Shown here one piece after another: positions 58,385-64,000 of a stretch of 64,000 bases of DNA. This stretch comes from Pinus tabuliformis (taxonomy: Eukaryota > Streptophyta > Pinopsida > Pinales > Pinaceae), in the NCBI GenBank assembly GCA_031772625.1, contig CM062819.1, forward strand, positions 822,779,503 to 822,843,502, written 5' to 3'. Under the pieces are notes generated by a model. It ran no database searches, was not told where the DNA came from, and saw nothing but the letters and a program-made list of their open reading frames with translations. The translations under genes were made by a program, and so were the position numbers. How positions within the stretch are numbered: the stretch's first letter is position 1; every line of letters begins with the position of its first letter.

Positions 58385-60384
58385 ATGAATTCAAAAATTA
58401 ATTGGAAATTTGGAATATTTTAAGTTTTAAGTTTAACCTGTTGCGCTTCTTGTTGTATATTTTTTCAAATACACTCCAGTTGCGCTCGCATCCTGAGGAG
58501 CTACATGTTTGGCTGAGGATTCGAATGGCAAGCTTTCGCAGATGGGGTACTCTGGCACCATAGCAAGTCCACCATGCATCTACAACAAAATTACAAATAA
58601 GATAAACATAAGAAAAAAATGAAATTTGAAAGTTGAAGCAGAGTATGAAGTTATGAACTTGAAGAAACAATGAAATTTGAAACAAACTAAAAAATACCTG
58701 GCATTTTAGTCTTCCTAACAACCACAGCCATCTCAAAGCTAAATCTGCCACCTGCCATCCTATATATCTCCATTTCTTTAGAGATTTCTGCACGGTCTAC
58801 TGAAGATCGCACCATCCTCTGAACACAAGTTAAGAATCCATCCATGATCTCAACATCAAATAAGAACCCACATGGGTAAGAAAATGCGGGATTCAGGTAG
58901 ATCCCTACAGCATGAATGGGACGACGGAGTGTGTTGTTCCATCGTTCATCAATTACTTCCCATAGAAGGAGTTGTTTCTGAAACCCCTCATCTCCCTTAT
59001 CATCATAGTAGGCCCGAATTGATTCTTTGGCCCTGTCCATGGCCTCATACAAATAGCTCATTACGGGCTTCTCACCATCAACTAATCGAAGAACCTTTAC
59101 CAAAGATTCAGTAACATTGCACCCCCACTGCACTCCCACCCAGAAGTTTTCCTGGTATGAAACTAATCTGCATATGGCCTCTCCCTTTGGTTTGTGACTA
59201 AATGTCAAAGCACGCCACTCATCTGAAAGAAACATTCTCTTCACATCGCACATAGAATTCAAGAGGGATTGAAGAGATATTAAACTGGTGGCAAACCGTG
59301 TAATGGCGGGGCGCACCAACTCCTTCTTGTTGGTGAATTTTCTCATCAAGCTTAAGCATAGATGCATGATTATATATAAATTTTGTAATGCTTTTTGATG
59401 AGTGAAAAATATCTTTGACAAAGGAAATTTTTCCTATGTCCTTCGACATCAAATCAATACAATGTGCAGCACAAAGTGTCCAAAATAAAGTAGAATGCCA
59501 CTCCATAAGCATCTTGCCAGCAGCAACATAATTTGCAGCATTGTCCGTTATGACTTGGACAACATGTTCTACACCCACCTCCAAAATAAACACATCCAGC
59601 AAATCACATAATAATTTTGCATCTTTTATATGTGAAGATGCATCAACAGATTTCATAAACATAGTCCACTTGGGACAATTAAGAAAGAAGTTTATAAGGT
59701 TCTCCCTTTTCGTCGGTCCAACCATCTAACATCACAATGCACCCTATTTGTGCCCATGATGCCCTAAACTCCTCCAATCTTTTAGTGCAATCAACTTTTT
59801 CATCTTGAAGAATGCGGCCTCTAAAGTCATCATAAGAAGGGATTTTGTACCCTGGGCCAACAATTGCAATAGCATCAACAACAGGCTGGAAAAATGGATT
59901 ATTCCTTGCAACGTTGAAAGGAATATCACTCCAAAGGAGAAACTTGCCCAACAACTTGTCAGCTTGTTCTTTCTCCCTTTTTTAACATTGAAGTGATAGA
60001 TGGTTGTGAATCAGCCGTGGTTCTAGAAACAAAAAATGATGAGTTAGCTACAAGGTTGGTTGTAGACATTGATGCTGAAGTAGAACCAGTACCACTTCCA
60101 TATTCACATCCTAACACACTCTCTACTAGTTGCTTCTTCATATATGCTTTGGTCACTTTATCTTGCTCTAATTCTTCCAATGATCTCATGGTTCTTCGAA
60201 TGATTGCTGCATTTGTATTGGTGCAAGGCCCTATATCACGTCCAAAGATTTGTGCAAAGTGATACTTCAATCTATAAAACCCCCATGACATATGCCGCCC
60301 ATACAACTTGCAAGATAAGTTTATTCTATCAAACCCTCCATCAAGTTCACCAAATTCCCATAGAGGGTCCAATTTCTTTGGCAT
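57850..60384 (-). pseudogene. hAT transposase pseudogene, three coding exons
   Basis: Exon 1 (60384-58698) starts MPKKLDPLWEFGELDGG (BED-type finger). It then carries DUF659 motifs: SITSMLKKG, SDIPFNVARNNPFFQ, MLDGWTD with the first catalytic Asp, QVITDNAANYVAAG with the second, and FWTLCAAHCIDLM. Exon 2 (58579-58438) begins DAWWTCYGARVPHL and holds the dimerisation motif SSGCERNWSVFEKI. Exon 3 (58273-57850) carries VYVYYNL and an acidic Glu-rich tail. Intron borders are GT...AG. At least three frame changes interrupt exon 1 (near 59960, 59700 and 59360), and exon 3 has three in-frame stops, two of them TGA. It is a different hAT subfamily from the element at 22160. Confidence 0.82.
58329..58382. 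repeat. (TA)n microsatellite
   Basis: About 25 TA units without interruption, inside the second intron of the decayed hAT transposase. Confidence 0.97.
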
Positions 60385-60950
60385 GTTTGTAACTTGGTTG
60401 AACTCTTGAGTTTTAATGTAAGATGAAGTTTGAAGTTAAACCTATGACACAATAAGAATTGCAAGTTAAAAAAATTACATACATGACACAACACATTGAA
60501 TTTTTAACAAACAAGCAAACAAAAACCTCAACCCAATCCAACAATAATAGAAAAAATGCACATTCAAACCCAATAAAAAATGATGCAAAAAAATAGAACA
60601 CAAGAAAAAATTAAACTAATAAATCTAACAATCAAGTTTTTGCATTTTTTACCAAAATGAACCCTCTCCACTCTATGCAACAAAAATGAAAAAAAACACC
60701 ATCAAATCAACTCAAAAATCATTAATAATCAACTGGTTATAGAAACCCAAGCAACAACAAGAAAAAAACCAAAACAAAATGGCCAAATTTGGTGCCCATA
60801 CCTGAAAACCACGTTTGCCGAAGAAATTTGGTCCAAACACGAAGTTCTCTTGCTTAGGATGCTAAAATCTCCCGTTTTTCTCCTCCTCTGCCCTAGTAGA
60901 CGCCTTCCTCTCCTTCTCAGCGCTCAAGCAAATCCGTTGTCTACTAAAAA

Positions 60951-62540
60951 TGAGAAATAAAACTCATCAATTTGTTTATAAAATGTGTTGTCCATGGTTT
61001 GGTCTTTGCTTCAAATTTCCTTATACTTTGTTTTTCAAGTCTAAGCTCATGATCAATGTTTCTTGGTTTGTTTTTCTTGCCACTATTCCAGAAATCGACG
61101 CAACTTTTCTTTCTTATATGCTGGGGTATTTTGTTATATTCTTTTTAGTCTTTGGTTCCATTCTGGCAGCCTGTTGATATTTTCTGCTAGTTGCTCTTCC
61201 ATCTTCAAAGTTTCTGCTTGCTGCTTTTCTAACTTTTTCCAAGATTTCGCATACTTGAGCAAGAAATTAGCTTATGGCGGCTCCATTTTTAAATACCATC
61301 AACGCTGGCAGGATCTCTACTCATGTACCATTGTACTTATCTAGGGCAATTTTTCCCTAGGGTTTCCTCTAACAAATAAATATCTTCCTCTAGTCTACAC
61401 AATTGTTGTATTATTTTTTGTAGTGAGTAGTACTATTCCTTAGTAATTTTCTGCAGAGCGCATATGATTCCGCAATTTCAATCTTTCATTGACAATATGG
61501 TAAAACAATAAATCTCTGTGGAGCAATGTATCATTTAGCAGTTTCAATTCTTTTATCAATACATCAAAACCAATAACATAATGCTAATTGCCCAATGAAC
61601 CCAGGGAACATATAAGTTAATATAATATTCGACTCCACATCATAGAGATATATAGACCAAAGATTAAATTCAACAGGCAGAGTACCCTAACCAGTGATAT
61701 CGAACTATCCAATGCAATTTTCTAATATCAAAACTCTATGCGAGCTCTTGTGTCACCAAATTCTTAAAATGTCACGGGACCGCACTTCTTTCCTACCTTT
61801 GTATTCTTTTTCGAATGCTCGAACTTCTTCCACAAAGCTCATTTGTTGTAATCTTCAAGCGTTGTACCTCCCTTTGTTCTATACAAGGATCATCTCCTTT
61901 CCAGAACCTCGGATTTACCAAAACAGGAAGTAGTTCGTCCTCCAAAATGCTCTAGTCTGCTCAGAATATGATGAAGTTTGCTTCAAAGGGTTTTTGAAAC
62001 TTAGATTAGGTTTCGATACCTCAGACTTCTACTAGGTAGAACATGTCAATTTTGTACAGGGGACTCGGAGGTTATAAACGCTTGCGAATACTTCAGGCAT
62101 TGCAACCCTGTTTACGTTCTTCAATGGAGGTCTCGTTTCAACTTGGAGGGGCTTACCCCTTCTTTGATGTCCTCAAAAATATACTGACTGGTCCTCGTCC
62201 ACAAATTTTGTCGCCAGAATAGGATTTTAGCTTTAATATGACCTTGGTCATCCACTTTTTGTTGCAGAAGGCCTTCGCAAGGGTTTCTCAAGGTTCAAAG
62301 CCTTCGTTCTGCTTAGTTTCCAAGATAATGCCTAGTCTTTAGATGTCATTCACACTGCACAGAACTTCAGTGTACTTCACAATGGTTTAATGATCCGCCC
62401 AAACTTAGAGAGATAAACTCAACTTGCTTCAAGATGTAAAAAGGGTTTTGTTGCTCCTGTAGGAAGAGAAAACCTGTGCTAGAACAAGTTAACAGATAGA
62501 AAAATGAAAAGAAGATTACCAACTAGGGTGGAATCTTTCA
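60951..62540. other. Unclassified; short coiled-coil frame on the minus strand
   Basis: Between about 61130 and 61275 the minus strand reads LLKYAKSWKKLEKQQAETLK and onward, a heptad-rich stretch of about 45 residues ended by stops. I do not recognise it. It recalls the coiled-coil frames inside LTR elements here. The rest (61300-62540) shows only motif-free short frames and may include the body of the LTR that begins at 62865 on the minus strand. Confidence 0.3.
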
Positions 62541-62865
62541 CCACCAAAATCTATGGGAAAAAGGGGGTCTTAAAACCCTCAAAGCCTCAATCTCAAAGAA
62601 AACATAGATAAATGATCCAATCCAATAATGATCAAATGTAATCAACCCTCATATATTTATAGATTTCCTAGAGGGGGCTCTTTTTGCTAATTGATTAAGT
62701 AAATTTTACTCCAAACCCCAATTTTGGTTTTCTTCGCCCGAGTGCCCCAAAACTTGCCCAATAGTGGGAATATTGGGGTTTTTTCCCCTTTATGGAGGAC
62801 TATAGCCTACAGGGATTGATAGGTTATTTCGTCCCATAGGCAATTAATTCCCCAGGAACATTACA
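62541..62865 (-). repeat. Start of an LTR, minus orientation
   Basis: On the minus strand a purine tract GGGAAGGAGAC is followed by TGTAATGTTCCTGGGG, the form of a polypurine tract and LTR start. A TATA motif (ATCTATAAATATATGAGGG) lies at 62643-62668, about 200 bp further in. The other LTR would lie beyond the right edge of the window, and the left boundary of this one is not determined. Confidence 0.5.
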
Positions 62866-63146
62866 GTCTCCTTCCCGACATTGTTTGTTCTCAAGCAATG
62901 AAAAATCTTGATGCCGCCTACTTGGTCCCCCTTCTTTGATGTATTGGAAGCATTTTATGACATCTTCCATATACTCGTATTTTGACTTGTGCAATTTGAC
63001 GACTTTTCTTAACTATTAATTCCCTTTTTAATGGAGAAAGAAGGTGATTTCCTTCTTGTTTTTGTTGCCTTTGCAACGTCAATTTCATCTTCATCTATGG
63101 AAAGAACATGAATCAAAGGTAGCAGAAAAGAATCAATAAAACTCTT
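62866..63146 (-). other. Linker between HECT fragment and LTR start
   Basis: The frame that carries the HECT-like sequence continues for about 45 residues (SFIDSFLLPLIHVLSIDEDE) with no resemblance to UPL proteins, to a stop at 63009. Further minus-strand sequence leads to the polypurine-like tract at 62866-62876. It may be internal DNA of the LTR element. Confidence 0.4.
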
Positions 63147-64000
63147 TTGTACCACCTCCAAAAATCGTTGGGTAACAGGAGATGTTGCATTGTAATCACC
63201 AATCAGCTTATAGTCAATAACCTCTTCCTTCTCATACAATATTAGTTTTTCTTCACCCCCATCCATGCTAAATGTAAGATCAGACATATTCCTTATGTCA
63301 TTCTTAGGCATCAACTTCATATTCGTATGGTAAGTCGGAACAACAACCTCGAGGTCATGATAAGTAATATCGACTCCAAGAATGTGTTTGTAAAATGATC
63401 ATGTAAAGTGAACATTTGCAAACAAAACCTTTGCAACCATTCTCCCAATAAACTCGAAGCATGAGAGATGCTCTATTTGATTTGGGTTCGACTGAAATGT
63501 TACCCCATAAGCACCCTTATCAAAATTCACCCTCAACAACGATTGGTACCATTCCCTTGTAAGCCACCAACATCAATGCCTTTCTCTTCTTGGAAGTGGA
63601 TGTTCAAGGGTCTTTTTTGATCTCTCGCTAAACGCATTTGAAATGGGTTGTATGAATCTTCCAAGTTATGTGCTCGACAAATAGATATACGGACAAATAT
63701 ATGAATAGATGTACCATGATGTTGTCGCATTCTTGATCAAGAATATGCAAGTTTGTTGCCAAATTCAATCAAGCGTGTATCCTTTAAGAGAGAGAGAGAG
63801 AGAGATTTCTCAAGTAAGCCAGGGTTCAGACGGACAAAAGCATTCAAAAGCCTCTTGTGCCATGATGCAAACTTCATTAGTGTGATACCCTTCTCATCTA
63901 CCTTTCTTCGTGGAGTTGTCAAGGACCTCAACAGAAAAGAAGACTCAAATGAACTGGCAGTTTCTTTTACCTCACTAGCAGTAGCATTAGTCATTTCTAA
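63147..64000 (-). pseudogene. UPL1/UPL2-like HECT ubiquitin ligase pseudogene fragment
   Basis: On the minus strand, 63994-63737 reads RKVDEKGITLMKFASWHKRL and LLNAFVRLNPGLLEKSLSLS. Next, 63730-63533 reads NLEDSYNPFQMRLARDQKRP and NIHFQEEKGIDVGGL. Then, 63320-63147 reads NMSDLTFSMDGGEEKLILYE and SPVTQRFLEVVQ. These follow, in order, the segment before and into the HECT N-lobe of plant UPL1/UPL2 E3 ligases (functional forms have LEDSYNQLRMR, FQGEEGIDAGGLTREW and LTFSMDADEEKLILYE). Several frame changes and stops occur between 63530 and 63320. Roughly 80 residues of the N-lobe are missing between DYKLI and SPVTQ. The C-lobe with the catalytic Cys is absent. No intron was seen. A (GA)n run at 63787-63807 sits in the SLSLS stretch. 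It continues past the window edge. Confidence 0.82.
63787..63808. repeat. (GA)n microsatellite inside the HECT pseudogene
   Basis: Ten or so GA units, read as alternating Ser-Leu codons on the minus strand. The functional family has a shorter SLSLL stretch here, so the run may have expanded after the copy became non-functional. Confidence 0.85.

Larger units (their letters stand above)
57653..60950 (-). mobile_element. Second hAT transposon, decayed
   Basis: The left terminus starts CAATGTTATGAAAATCG, a plausible hAT end, followed by repeated AAAATCG/AAATCGG subterminal motifs. The transposase runs on the minus strand. Upstream of its start (60384) is a spliced-type leader, where CGTGGTTTTCAG|GTATGGG (about 60805) gives a donor site, with a GA-rich exon out to about 60950. 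The right terminus was not found, so it may be truncated or buried. The 8 bp before the left end (GATACAAC) therefore has no partner to test. Confidence 0.75.

Noticed and set aside
1-64000. tRNA, rRNA or organellar DNA
   Set aside because: The only tRNA-like motifs are primer-binding sites next to LTRs. No rRNA or organelle gene sequence was recognised by eye.

Overview
This looks like nuclear DNA from a seed plant with a large, repeat-rich genome, possibly a gymnosperm, although the lineage call is weak. The evidence is plant-type Ty1/copia and Ty3/gypsy remains, plant hAT transposases carrying BED, DUF659 and hAT dimerisation domains, and a fragment of a plant UPL-type HECT ubiquitin ligase. 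I recognise no intact host gene, rRNA, tRNA or CRISPR array. Almost everything identifiable is a transposable element or a relic of one, often nested.

Layout. 0-3 kb: a 58-bp minisatellite and a decayed copia pol. 3.4-6.1 kb: a small LTR element on the minus strand with a perfect 5-bp target duplication, carrying a coiled-coil reading frame instead of recognisable pol. 7.2-13.7 kb: a gypsy element with two ~1.85-kb LTRs, gag and protease, minus strand. 14.1-16 kb: an old copia relic. 16.2-17.1 kb: a diverged relative of the coiled-coil element. 17.3-19 kb: one end of a terminal-inverted-repeat element whose better preserved relative sits at 37-38.9 kb. 20.5-27.2 kb: unique-looking sequence into which a nearly whole 3.75-kb hAT transposon (22,160-25,905) has inserted. 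It has a perfect 8-bp duplication and a two-exon transposase with one in-frame stop. 27-32 kb: LTR-like pieces and a decayed hAT relic.

31.6-46.8 kb is a nested stack. The base is a gypsy element (integrase at 42.3-43.3 kb). Next to it lies a copia-type gag-protease element ending in an LTR at 41.5-42.3 kb. That element is interrupted by a gypsy-like non-coding LTR element (32.8-36.6 kb), the 1.9-kb inverted-repeat element, and an LTR of a satellite-bearing family. 49-51.2 kb holds a second copy of the gag-protease family on the minus strand. 52.3-56.3 kb is a copia pol relic on the minus strand. 57.65-60.95 kb is a second hAT, decayed, on the minus strand. 62.5-64 kb holds an LTR start followed upstream by a UPL-like HECT pseudogene fragment that runs off the window.

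The best leads are the near-intact hAT, the coiled-coil LTR family with two diverged copies, the inverted-repeat element with TG/CA ends and a 5-bp duplication, and the HECT fragment that appears to lie inside an LTR element. All family calls come from reading motifs by eye. No database search or alignment program was run.
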